From Xanthocytophaga flava (lineage in GTDB: Bacteria; Bacteroidota; Bacteroidia; Cytophagales; 172606-1), in the NCBI GenBank assembly GCA_030068525.1, contig JASJOS010000001.1, forward strand, positions 744,001-808,000: a stretch of DNA of 64,000 bases. The letters are read 5' to 3'. Positions within the stretch are counted from its first letter, which is position 1. Every line of letters starts with the position of its first letter. The translations under genes and the position numbers were made by a program. The notes under the pieces were generated by a model. It did no database searches. It was not told the origin of the DNA and was given only the letters and a program-made list of their open reading frames with translations. Of the stretch, positions 18,997 through 27,309 are shown piece by piece.

Positions 18997-21213
18997 ATGG
19001 ACAAAAGAAAAATCACAAAACTATTACAAAAGATCGCAGAGCTGTCGGGGCAAAAAGTCACGCCCATGCAACTCAGCGGAAACGATCATCAGCTTGATAG
19101 AGAATATACAATAAAAGACATTCATAAATTTATTGATGAACTAACCTATAAAGGACAAAAGGCAGGCCTTACATTCTTACAAAATCATTTACGCCCTGAA
19201 GAAGTAGCCTCTTTTCTGGAAAATATAACCTTTCCTGTTATCTTTTTCCAACAGATTAGTCCTGACAAAATAGAACCATTGCTTATCTACAGAGACAAAA
19301 ATGATGATCTGGTTGGAGAATATCCCGATTCGGAAACTGTATTTAAAGAATCTCAGATACGTGATCTAAGCCGACAATTCCTGACTCAACAACAGGCAAC
19401 AGATCCCCGACAAAATGGACACGTAATCTTTGTAACTTCATTTCCGGTTCACTATCTCGCCGATCAGCCAACAGGAGATGAAAATAAAGAAACCCTTGCG
19501 CCTCCTACTCCACTCAAAAGGTTACTCAACTTATTAGGCTCCGAACGAAAAGATATCTCCTATATATATGTCTATGCTATTGTAGTAGGTTTAATCAGTC
19601 TGGTGCTTCCTTTAGGGATTCAGGCAATGATCCGACTTATATCCGGTGGGATGATCTTTAGTTCAGTAGTCGTAATTATTACTGTTGTTATCATTGGATT
19701 ATTGGCATCTGGTGGCTTACAGATCATGCAAATCTCCCTGGTTGAGATCTTGCAGCAACGTATTTTTGCCAAAGCTGCATTCGAATTTACGTACCGTGTT
19801 CCCAAAATCCGGTTGGATGCTTTATCCAAATACTATCCTCCGGAATTAATGAACCGTTTCTTTGATGTGATCAATGTGCAGAAATCACTACCCAAGCTAT
19901 TGGTGGATCTTACAGGGGCTGTACTTCAGATTTTGTTTGGATTAATTTTGTTGTCTTTCTACCATCCTTTCTTTCTTGCATTTAGTGTATTACTGGTAGG
20001 CATCATTGCCCTAATCTTTAAAATAACAGGTCCAAAGGGTTTGAAGACCAGCTTGACTGAATCGAAGTATAAATATAAGATTGTCTACTGGCTTGAAGAG
20101 ATTGCCCGTACTGTCAACAGTTTTCGTCTGGCAGGCGATACTAATCTGCATATGCAAAAGATGGACGACTATGTAAGTAACTATCTTTATTACCGGAAAA
20201 GTCATTTCAGTGTGTTACGTACCCAACTGATTTATATTGTTATTTTTAAGGTATTAATCATTGGGGGTTTACTTATTCTGGGCACCCTGCTGGTGGTAGA
20301 CCGCCAGATTACGCTGGGTCAGTTTGTAGCCTCTGAGATCGTAATAGTACTGGTAGTGGCTGCGGTAGAAAAGATTATTGTCAATATGGACACTGTCTAT
20401 GATTTGCTTACAGCTGTAGAGAAAATAGGTACAGTAACCGATATGCCACTGGAAAATGAAAGAGGAGCACCCCTTGAATTAAATACAAACAGCCAGGGCA
20501 TGGAAGTAGCCATCAAAGACCTCTGGTATCGGTATGCAATGGGAGACAAGGCATTGGAAGGCGTTAGTTTCACGATCAAAGCTGGTGAAAAAGTAGCTAT
20601 TGCAGGGATGCATGCAGCAGGCAAACACACATTAGCTAAGTTACTGGCAGGTGTTATGACTGATTACACAGGTAGCATTACCTACAATCAGATTTCCTTG
20701 CGGGATATTCATCCGAGTTCCCTGCGACCTATAGTATCCAATTACCTGTTTGAAGATGCAGTTTTTTCTGGTTCTATTCTTGAGAATGTGGCAATGAATC
20801 GTCCAGGCATCAGCTATGAGGATGTCCGCTGGGCACTGACTAATGTCGGTCTGCAACATTATATGAACAAACTACCGGAAGGTCTCTATACACATATTGG
20901 TGCAGATGGACAACATCCTTCAGAAGGGGTTACACATAAAATACTCTTTGCCAGAGCTATTGTTTCCAAACCCAAACTACTGGTAGTAAAGGACACTTTA
21001 CCTGAAATGTGCCGTACAGACCGTACTCAACTGATTCAGTTTATGACCAGTCGCGAAATGCCATGGACGCTGGTTGTAGTAAGTAATGATGCTATGCTGC
21101 TGTCACAATGTGATAAGGTTCTTGTTTTTGATGACGGACATCTGGTTACCCAGGGTTCGTATCAGCAAGTGAAGGATCATCCTGTATTGCGGGAAGCCAT
21201 TTTGCAGGATTAA
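18997..21213 (+). CDS. ABC transporter-like protein of a type I secretion operon, with degenerate ATPase motifs
   Basis: Protein of 738 residues in exporter layout: about 170 residues of N-terminal domain without an obvious C39 catalytic Cys, a six-helix membrane domain (about 190-440) and a nucleotide-binding domain (about 505-738). The start fits an ATG after an A-rich leader. In the NBD every catalytic motif is altered. Walker A reads GMHAAGKH (537-544, His in place of Ser/Thr), the Q-loop position is Phe585, the signature LSGGQ is PSEGV (641-645), Walker B is LLVVKD (Lys665 at the Asp position, Asp666 at the Glu position), and the H-loop His is Asn697. HlyD- and TolC-like genes follow. 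It may be a pseudo-ATPase partnering another ABC subunit, or an atypical family; transport by ATP hydrolysis alone looks unlikely. Confidence 0.85.
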   Translation: MDKRKITKLLQKIAELSGQKVTPMQLSGNDHQLDREYTIKDIHKFIDELTYKGQKAGLTFLQNHLRPEEVASFLENITFPVIFFQQISPDKIEPLLIYRDKNDDLVGEYPDSETVFKESQIRDLSRQFLTQQQATDPRQNGHVIFVTSFPVHYLADQPTGDENKETLAPPTPLKRLLNLLGSERKDISYIYVYAIVVGLISLVLPLGIQAMIRLISGGMIFSSVVVIITVVIIGLLASGGLQIMQISLVEILQQRIFAKAAFEFTYRVPKIRLDALSKYYPPELMNRFFDVINVQKSLPKLLVDLTGAVLQILFGLILLSFYHPFFLAFSVLLVGIIALIFKITGPKGLKTSLTESKYKYKIVYWLEEIARTVNSFRLAGDTNLHMQKMDDYVSNYLYYRKSHFSVLRTQLIYIVIFKVLIIGGLLILGTLLVVDRQITLGQFVASEIVIVLVVAAVEKIIVNMDTVYDLLTAVEKIGTVTDMPLENERGAPLELNTNSQGMEVAIKDLWYRYAMGDKALEGVSFTIKAGEKVAIAGMHAAGKHTLAKLLAGVMTDYTGSITYNQISLRDIHPSSLRPIVSNYLFEDAVFSGSILENVAMNRPGISYEDVRWALTNVGLQHYMNKLPEGLYTHIGADGQHPSEGVTHKILFARAIVSKPKLLVVKDTLPEMCRTDRTQLIQFMTSREMPWTLVVVSNDAMLLSQCDKVLVFDDGHLVTQGSYQQVKDHPVLREAILQD

Positions 21214-21241
21214 GTCCAGTTTTGTTCTCACACAATCTGTT

Positions 21242-21305
21242 TTGCATCATTTTTGATAGGTGATGCAAGACACTTTCCAGGACGAGGTAAAAACATTGAC
21301 CTCGT
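21242..21305 (+). other. Two stem-loops in the ABC-hlyD gap
   Basis: TTGCATCA/TGATGCAA (21242-21249 with 21261-21268) and ACGAGGT/ACCTCGT (21282-21288 with 21299-21305). No T-run follows either, so they look more like processing or attenuation structures than terminators. The 234-bp gap contrasts with the overlapping hlyD-tolC junction. Confidence 0.4.
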
Positions 21306-21447
21306 AAATGAAGTTAAACAGATAATGAACAAAAATCTGATCTTTTCTACGAGATCCAGGTGAGAGGACTATAACCGCTCACCAACTCTTGTTTAGAAGG
21401 ATTAAACCTTAGTTTATTTTACACATTCAAGTATAAACCGCCTCCGT

Positions 21448-22830
21448 ATGTTACATATATCGAATAACAATATAGATTCTCATGAAATCGAAAAGAAGGT
21501 CTATGCCCTGCAGACCTTAGGGACACCCCGATCTGGCAGGGTAATAGCCTATTGGTTAATAGGAATATTCGTTTTCTTCTTCTTATGCCTTTTCCTGCCC
21601 TGGCAGCAGAATGTTCAGGGATATGGGTATGTCACAGCGTTTGCCCCAAAAGATCGTCCACAAACAATTCCCTCTGTTATTGCCGGACGAATTGAAAAAT
21701 GGTATGTACAGGAAGGCCAGAAAGTAAGTGCAGGAGATACTATCCTGGTTATTTCAGAGGTAAAAGATGAATACTTTGATCCACAACTACCTGAGCGTCT
21801 ACAGGAACAGATTAAAGCCAAAAATGAAGGGATTGCAGCTACTCAGACTAAAATTAATGCACTGGAAGATAATATTGCAGCCTTACAAAACGGTTTGAAA
21901 TTTAAACTACAACAAGCGGCCAACAAATTGCAACAAGCTCGCTTTAAATTGCAGATGGACAGTGCCGATTATGAAGCAGAGAAAATAAATATGCAAATTG
22001 CTCGCCGCCAATTTCAGGCAGGTGAAAATATGTACAATGGCCAGTTAATTTCTCTGGTAGACTTTGAAAAGCGAAAAGCCAAGCTGCAGGAAACACAGGC
22101 CAAGCTGATTGCCTACCAAAATAAAGTAGATGTAGCCCGTAATGAGATTATCAATGCTCAGATTGAATTGAGCTCTATCCGAGCAGATTATGCAAAAGAG
22201 ATCTCCAAAGCGCAATCTGATAAAAGTTCAGCAGTTTCCTATCTGGCAGACGCACAAGGTGAACTATCCAAACAGCAAAACAAATATTCCAGTGTACAGG
22301 TACGGATCAAAAACCGGGCAGTCATTGCGCCACAGGATGGATATGTTGTAAAAGCACTGAAAGCGGGGGTTGGTGAAACGTTAAAAGAAGGAGATCCGGT
22401 GGCTACGATTCAGCCAGCACAACCCGCTAAAGCAGTAGAACTCTATGTAAAAGCAATGGATGTGCCTCTGCTTGAGAAAGGTCGTATGGTGCGTTTGGAG
22501 TTTGATGGATGGCCTGCATTACAGTTTTCCGGATGGCCGAGTGTATCTGTAGGTACATTTCCTGGACGTGTGGCAGTCATTGACTATGTTAATAGTAAGG
22601 ATGGTAAATACAGGATTCTGGTTACGCCTGATAATGAGGAAGAAGAATGGCCAGAGCAATTACGTCTTGGGTCGGGGGTAAGTGGCTTTGTAATGTTGAA
22701 TGATGTACCTGTATGGTATGAAATCTGGCGGCAGCTAAATGGCTTCCCACCAAGTTTGCAGAGTCCAACAGCGGGAGCAGAAGATTCAGTTGATAAAAAG
22801 AAGGAGGGAGAGAAAGATGCGAAGAAATAG
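21448..22830 (+). CDS. HlyD-family membrane fusion (periplasmic adaptor) protein
   Basis: Protein of 460 residues that should bridge the inner-membrane ABC protein and the outer-membrane TolC-like channel. It has a short cytoplasmic N-terminus, one transmembrane helix (about residues 31-50), and the first lipoyl half-motif (VIAGRIEKWYVQEGQKVSAGDTILVI, about 77-102). A long Ala/Lys/Gln-rich coiled-coil hairpin (about 115-280) follows, then the second lipoyl half (RAVIAPQDGYVVKALKAGVGETL). The beta-barrel/membrane-proximal part comes last, with a Lys/Glu-rich tail. The last 14 bases overlap the start of the TolC-like gene, which implies translational coupling. Confidence 0.93.
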   Translation: MLHISNNNIDSHEIEKKVYALQTLGTPRSGRVIAYWLIGIFVFFFLCLFLPWQQNVQGYGYVTAFAPKDRPQTIPSVIAGRIEKWYVQEGQKVSAGDTILVISEVKDEYFDPQLPERLQEQIKAKNEGIAATQTKINALEDNIAALQNGLKFKLQQAANKLQQARFKLQMDSADYEAEKINMQIARRQFQAGENMYNGQLISLVDFEKRKAKLQETQAKLIAYQNKVDVARNEIINAQIELSSIRADYAKEISKAQSDKSSAVSYLADAQGELSKQQNKYSSVQVRIKNRAVIAPQDGYVVKALKAGVGETLKEGDPVATIQPAQPAKAVELYVKAMDVPLLEKGRMVRLEFDGWPALQFSGWPSVSVGTFPGRVAVIDYVNSKDGKYRILVTPDNEEEEWPEQLRLGSGVSGFVMLNDVPVWYEIWRQLNGFPPSLQSPTAGAEDSVDKKKEGEKDAKK

Positions 22831-24373
22831 CCAGACACATAAGGTCTTTGGCTGGCAATCGCGCTTTGCAGTCAAAGCACGCATTTTATCTATCACAAGA
22901 ATGCTTATTTTCTGTTTGTATGTTCTGTTTCAGGGATTGCCTTTTACTGCTTCAGCTCAGTTGGCATCAGACAAAAAGCCAACAACAACGGTTGAGTCTA
23001 AAACCATGAGCAGTCAGGATTTTCTTCAACGAATTTTAAAGTATCATCCTGTAGCCCGGCAAGCAGCCTTATTAAGTGAGCAAGCGCGGAATGAGATTCG
23101 GTATGCAAGAGGTTCTTTCGACCCTAAACTGGAAGCCAATTATGAGAATAAAGAATTGAAAGGATCTACCTACTATCATCGATGGGATAGCCAGTTGAAG
23201 ATTCCTTTCTGGGTTGGAGAGATAAAAGGTGGATTTCAGCGTGGTGTAGGCAACTATATCAACAACGAGAATTATACAAGTACCAGTGGATTAATCTTTG
23301 CCGGAGTCTCTATTCCGCTACCCATCAGCCAGGATTTCCTGATAGACCAACGCCGTAGTACACTCCGTCAGGCCCAGGTATTTCGTAATATTGCCGAAGC
23401 AGATCGCGTAAAGGAAATCAACAAACTGGTTTTCAATGCGACTAAAGAATACTGGGAATGGTATCTGGCTCACAACGAATACACAATGTTGCGTGAAAAT
23501 TACGAACTAGCCAATATACGTTATAAAGCAGTAAAAGGTCGTGTTGTAGAAGGTGATCTGGCAGGCATTGACTCAGTAGAAGCACAAACCATATTGCAAG
23601 ACCGTCTGATCCGTCTGGCACAGGTAGAAGTAGATTTATTGAATGCTCGTATCCGGTTGTCAAACTATCTGTGGGGCGAAAATGATACTCCATTAGAGAT
23701 GCCCTCAGATATTGCACCTGAACAATTCGATGTAACCCATAGAGTAGAAATGGAAGCTACTCTGATACGTCTTCGGGATATGGCACAAGCAAACCATCCG
23801 GAATTGCAAAAATTGACTTTTAAAAATGAACAGCTTACTATCGAAAGACGCTTTTTACGAGACCGTTTTAAACCAAACTTACGGGTTAATTACAATTTAT
23901 TGAGTAGCCCTACGTATAATACAGACGGCCGTATTTTACCTTCGACAGTGGATATGGCTTATTTGCAAAACAACTATAAGTGGGGATTTGAGTTTAGTTA
24001 TCCTTTGTTTTTACGAAAAGAACGAGGCAAGCTGGCTCTGAATGAAGTAAAGATTGAACAAAACAATCTGGAACGTCAGCAAACGTCCCGTGAAATTGCA
24101 AACAATATTCAAACTACCTATAATGATCTGCGGAACCTGGATTCGCTGATTCGGCTCCAACAGGTTAACATTGCCAACTATCGACGGTTACGGGATGCAG
24201 AGGTACAAAAGTTTGAAAATGGAGAAAGCTCTCTGTTTCTCATTAACTCACGGGAAACCAAGTATATCGATGAGCAGATCAAATTGTTTTCTCTGAAAAC
24301 CAAATATGCAAAGGAACGAGCAGAACTGCTTTGGTCAGCAGGCTTGTCCGACTGGAATCAGTTAGCTGAATAA
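22817..24373 (+). CDS. TolC-family outer membrane channel
   Basis: Outer-membrane efflux/secretion channel of 518 residues. I choose the ATG at 22817, inside the hlyD end, because it is preceded by an AAGGAGGGAG ribosome-binding site and leads to a signal peptide (ILSITRMLIFCLYVLFQGLPFTASAQ). TolC features include SSQDFLQRILKYHPVARQAALLSEQARNEIRYARGSFDPKLEA, long amphipathic helices with repeated heptads, and the second-repeat SYPLFLRKERGKLALNEVKIEQNNLERQ and ETKYIDEQIKLFSLKTKYAKERAELLWSAG segments. It completes the ABC-HlyD-TolC set. No obvious secreted substrate is encoded next to it; the repeat copy B follows at 24427. Confidence 0.93.
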   Translation: MRRNSQTHKVFGWQSRFAVKARILSITRMLIFCLYVLFQGLPFTASAQLASDKKPTTTVESKTMSSQDFLQRILKYHPVARQAALLSEQARNEIRYARGSFDPKLEANYENKELKGSTYYHRWDSQLKIPFWVGEIKGGFQRGVGNYINNENYTSTSGLIFAGVSIPLPISQDFLIDQRRSTLRQAQVFRNIAEADRVKEINKLVFNATKEYWEWYLAHNEYTMLRENYELANIRYKAVKGRVVEGDLAGIDSVEAQTILQDRLIRLAQVEVDLLNARIRLSNYLWGENDTPLEMPSDIAPEQFDVTHRVEMEATLIRLRDMAQANHPELQKLTFKNEQLTIERRFLRDRFKPNLRVNYNLLSSPTYNTDGRILPSTVDMAYLQNNYKWGFEFSYPLFLRKERGKLALNEVKIEQNNLERQQTSREIANNIQTTYNDLRNLDSLIRLQQVNIANYRRLRDAEVQKFENGESSLFLINSRETKYIDEQIKLFSLKTKYAKERAELLWSAGLSDWNQLAE

Positions 24374-24428
24374 GATTGTATACAGGTCTAAGGATTACAT
24401 GATTGATCCCAAATTTTGGATATGAGTA

Positions 24429-24471
24429 AAACCCAAGCCTATGCTTTTAAAAATAGTGTAGGCTTGGGTTT
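24429..24471 (+). terminator. Terminator of the tolC-like gene (5' hairpin of repeat copy B)
   Basis: A 13-bp stem AAACCCAAGCCTA/TAGGCTTGGGTTT followed by ATTTTTGAG, 55 bp after the stop. Confidence 0.7.
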
Positions 24472-24719
24472 ATTTTTGAGAAAGCTCTCTTCCTGCGTTT
24501 GTTTATTATCCCTTTTGTTCTTCTTCCACAGGCTCCTTCCTTTTTACTAGCCCAAAAATAGGGCACCAAACGAGAGTTTGGTGAGCCAGATTTGTGTGTG
24601 AGCAAAAAGGCACTTTTCTTCAAACCTTCTGTCCGCAAGGCCAAAGGACAACCCTTATCTTGTCCCATATCTTTTTTAATTTTGCAGGTTTTAGGAAAAA
24701 TTCTCTTTTACCCTTGTCC

Positions 24720-24845
24720 CCTCCCTGTCCTCCTGAAAGGAACTCGTGGCAAGACCGGCGGCCTGTCCGACTGGAAAATATTCTTTCTCTCCAAAAACGA
24801 ACACAACTCTATTTGTCAAGAGATCCTTTCAGGAGGACAGGGAGG
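24720..24845. repeat. Perfect 22-bp inverted repeat inside copy B
   Basis: CCTCCCTGTCCTCCTGAAAGGA at 24720-24741 (left arm, 22 nt; first 20 CCTCCCTGTCCTCCTGAAAG) is repeated as its exact reverse complement at 24824-24845, spaced by 82 bp. It lies in the segment that interrupts repeat copy B, and resembles the ends of a small non-autonomous element, though no flanking target duplication is evident by eye. Confidence 0.7.
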
Positions 24846-25273
24846 ATGTTTTTTCTTTATTTACAAACCTCATTTCCACAAAATATAGAACAGGATAAGA
24901 CCAACCTCGCGAAGAAAAGATTGCCTACACACTTACACTGCCTTTCACAATTGAAGTTATCGCAACCCTCTTTGTAACTTATTTATTTCACTTCAAAGTC
25001 AAATCCTTTTACTCAAAATTTGGAGCGACTTATATAGTTGGTTATTCTACTCTAATTATCCTATTCCCCATCTTCTCTCTTGTGCAACCATGTAGTACAA
25101 AGCTAATAACCACACCTTTACAAATCAACGCATTAAACACAAACTAAACAACTGACGATCAATACAATAAAGCAATAAAAATTCATTAAAAAACAAAGTA
25201 AAACATAGCACTATTTTTCGTATCTTTAAAGTACCTAATTCAATCAGCAAACGTTTAAACACTTAGTATCTAT

Positions 25274-26044
25274 ATGCCTCGTTACCATACAAATACAACA
25301 GCTATTCGCAAGTATAAATCTGAATATTATGGATTAATGGTCTACGAAGCCCGCCTGAATCATGAACTATTCCGGATGGAACAACGCATCAAAGCTATCA
25401 AAGAAGATGAGAAGCAATCACTTGCCGATCAGATTCTTCTGACTAAACTGTTGGCACATGCCACTCAACAAAAAGCCCAGCTGGAAGCTCAGCCTGCCTC
25501 TAAAGAACGGAATAAACAACTCAAAAAAGCAGAAAAAGAATTTACAGAGGTCAATGCCAAACACAAACGCAATGAATACCACCTCGCTGTGCTGGAAAAG
25601 AAAAAAGATAAGGACAATGCAGCTAAATATGTTCTCAAAGAACTGAAGCGCGATGAAGTACGCATTCGTATCAAAACAGCTTATGATATTTGGAAAAAAC
25701 TTGAGCAGGAAGAACAATACGAGTTTATGGATTTTGAACTGTTCAAGGCTTTACACTTTGTAAAACAATCAAAGCAAGCTGCTACCCAGACTACAACTAA
25801 CACCCAATCAGAGCTGGCTTCCGAAAAACCCCTTTCAGTGGCGGGTGTCAAACCATTTATACAGGAGAAGTCGACCCGCGTTATAGTAAATGCTTATTCT
25901 AATCGTTTCCAAAACTACCTTACAGTGACTAACCCCGAAGACCAGAATAGTATCCATTGCACTACCCAAAAACAGTTTACATACTCTATACAAGAAGAGA
26001 TTAAAACAAAGGGTTCAATCCGATCTATTTATGGATTTCAATAG
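25274..26044 (+). CDS. Hypothetical coiled-coil protein
   Basis: I do not recognise this 256-residue protein. The first 140 residues are very rich in Lys, Glu, Gln and Ala with heptad-like spacing (MEQRIKAIKEDEKQSLADQILL, KKAEKEFTEVNAKHKRNEYHLAVLEKKKDK), which predicts a long coiled coil. The C-terminal 100 residues are less charged and may form a small folded unit. It has no signal peptide or membrane segment, so it should be cytoplasmic. It is transcribed alone and is convergent with the CCC-motif gene only 7 bp away. The sequence before the start has a TATCTTTA box at about 25220, close to the Bacteroidota -7 element. Confidence 0.7.
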   Translation: MPRYHTNTTAIRKYKSEYYGLMVYEARLNHELFRMEQRIKAIKEDEKQSLADQILLTKLLAHATQQKAQLEAQPASKERNKQLKKAEKEFTEVNAKHKRNEYHLAVLEKKKDKDNAAKYVLKELKRDEVRIRIKTAYDIWKKLEQEEQYEFMDFELFKALHFVKQSKQAATQTTTNTQSELASEKPLSVAGVKPFIQEKSTRVIVNAYSNRFQNYLTVTNPEDQNSIHCTTQKQFTYSIQEEIKTKGSIRSIYGFQ

Positions 26045-26051
26045 TTCTATT

Positions 26052-26384
26052 TCACTGGAAAAATCTTAGTTCATTACCTATTACCCCTGTTGCTACTGCA
26101 ATAAATAAAGCGATAGTCAATAAACTAACCAAAGCCGAAAGTGCGATTCCGACAATCGCACAAATACGTCCTGCCTTAAGGTTTTTATAAGAGCTGAAAG
26201 AATAGTTATCCGGATCGTTGTAGTAACGAACCAAATCCTGCTTTGCCAACATAAGAGCAACAATCCCACTAATCAATCCCCAAATACCATAGTACCAGAA
26301 GACAAAAATAGAAATAACACCTAATACTTGTACAACCAGAGTATTGGGCAGTTGTCGTTGCTCAAATCCGGACTCTTGCTGCAT
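26052..26384 (-). CDS. Small two-helix membrane protein, paralog of the CCC-motif protein
   Basis: From the ATG at 26384 it encodes 110 residues that closely parallel the next gene: MQQ start, PNTLVVQVLGVISIF first helix, a middle ALMLAKQDLVRYYNDPDNYSFSSYKNLKAGR loop, and a second long helix. An upstream in-frame TTG (26435) would add residues overlapping the neighbour's terminator, so I reject it. The Cys triplet of the family is replaced by FWYYG. Function is unknown; small proteins of this type are common in Bacteroidota near DUF2752 genes. Confidence 0.78.
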   Translation of the reverse strand: MQQESGFEQRQLPNTLVVQVLGVISIFVFWYYGIWGLISGIVALMLAKQDLVRYYNDPDNYSFSSYKNLKAGRICAIVGIALSALVSLLTIALFIAVATGVIGNELRFFQ

Positions 26385-26441
26385 ATATTGAATAGTGTTT
26401 ATTTTGAATGAAACAGATACTTTTGTTCTATTCAAACAACA

Positions 26442-26464
26442 AAAGCCTGGATCATCCAGGCTTT
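26442..26464 (-). terminator. Terminator between the CCC-motif paralogs
   Basis: AAAGCCTGG/CCAGGCTTT hairpin with a 5-nt loop; on the minus strand it is followed by a T-rich stretch, 20 bp past the stop of the upstream gene. Confidence 0.6.
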
Positions 26465-26484
26465 GTCAAAACAGATTCAGAAAC

Positions 26485-26862
26485 TTAGCTTCCAAATATA
26501 TCTCTCATCCGCTCTTGCATCAGCGTAGGGTCAGATAATGCGTCAAAACCAAACGCAAGAATCATAAAGAGAGTTAACAGGAGGTAGATACTGCCTAATA
26601 CAATTCCTATAATAGCAATAACTCTTCCGGTGTTGATGTTACTGTAAGAAGAAGGAGTATATATGTTAGGATTCATTTCATATAACGCCTTATCCTTGTT
26701 GGCTAAAACAAGTGCGGTAATACCTAATCCCAATCCGACAATACCATAACAGCAACAGGTAGGAATAGATAGGATACTTAAAATTAATACAATAGTGGCA
26801 TTTGGTAAGGGTTGTTGAAAGCCCATACCGCCTTGATTAAATGTAGTAGGATCTTGTTGCAT
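26485..26862 (-). CDS. CCC-motif membrane protein
   Basis: Small membrane protein of 125 residues with two hydrophobic segments (about 22-55 and 88-115). The TCCCYGIVGLGLGITALVLANKDK stretch carries the three consecutive cysteines that name the family. Between the helices lies YTPSSYSNINTGRVIAIIGI, shared with the neighbouring paralog. Function is unknown. It sits 3 bp after the DUF2752 gene on the same strand and is surely co-transcribed with it. Confidence 0.85.
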   Translation of the reverse strand: MQQDPTTFNQGGMGFQQPLPNATIVLILSILSIPTCCCYGIVGLGLGITALVLANKDKALYEMNPNIYTPSSYSNINTGRVIAIIGIVLGSIYLLLTLFMILAFGFDALSDPTLMQERMRDIFGS

Positions 26863-26865
26863 AAG

Positions 26866-27222
26866 TTAAAATAATTGATGATTTTTTATTTTTAAGATGT
26901 AACTGCTAATAATAATCAGAAAAACAATACCAGACAAAATCTTTACGATCCAGCTTCCATACCGGAAATTAATCCGACTGTTTACCAAAACAAATCCGAT
27001 CAACAAAAGCATAGGTAATGTAGCCGGATACATATGCCATGATTCGTTGAAATCACCACGTAACAACGCAACAATAGAACGTTGTAATCCACAACCCGGA
27101 CAATCAATCAGAAACACTTTCTTAAAAGGGCATGTCAGCAAATGATGACTTATCCAATCAATAATGTCCTGATAAGAAGTCAGCAGGATTATGGCTCCTA
27201 AACTACCCAGATATCTGAACAT
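26866..27222 (-). CDS. DUF2752 domain-containing membrane protein
   Basis: Protein of 118 residues with about three membrane segments. The signature FLIDCPGCGLQRSIVALLRGDF is the DUF2752 CPxCGxxRS motif. The family's function is not established; its frequent pairing with CCC-motif proteins, seen here with a 3-bp gap, suggests a shared membrane process. It heads a short operon on the minus strand. Confidence 0.9.
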   Translation of the reverse strand: MFRYLGSLGAIILLTSYQDIIDWISHHLLTCPFKKVFLIDCPGCGLQRSIVALLRGDFNESWHMYPATLPMLLLIGFVLVNSRINFRYGSWIVKILSGIVFLIIISSYILKIKNHQLF

Positions 27223-27263
27223 ACTTCTAAAAGAACAGGTATGCTATATAACTTACATAAAGT

Positions 27264-27296
27264 AAAGGCATTTCTTACAATGTAAAAAATGCCTTT
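27264..27296 (-). terminator. Terminator after proS
   Basis: AAAGGCATTT/AAATGCCTTT stem with inner TTACA/TGTAA pairing, 14 bp past the proS stop on the minus strand. Confidence 0.65.
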
Positions 27297-27309
27297 GTAA
27301 TTGGTTCTA

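Larger units (their letters stand above)
24427..24990 (+). repeat. Interspersed structured repeat, copy B (interrupted)
   Basis: It begins with a terminator-like hairpin (24429-24471) after the TolC gene, then TTATTTTTGAGAAAGCTCTC, and the core with hairpin H2 ACCAAACGAGAGTTTGGT (24565-24582). The match to the other copies runs to about 24650, is lost for about 250 bp, and resumes near 24902 (CCTCGCGAAGAAAAGATTGCC) to the TCTTTGTAAC end near 24977. The intervening segment holds a perfect 22-bp inverted repeat. From 24991 to the next gene at 25274 I see nothing. Confidence 0.78.

Noticed and set aside
24447-24977. Open frames in repeat copy B
   Set aside because: Within repeat sequence and the inserted inverted repeat; no homology or consistent frame among copies.
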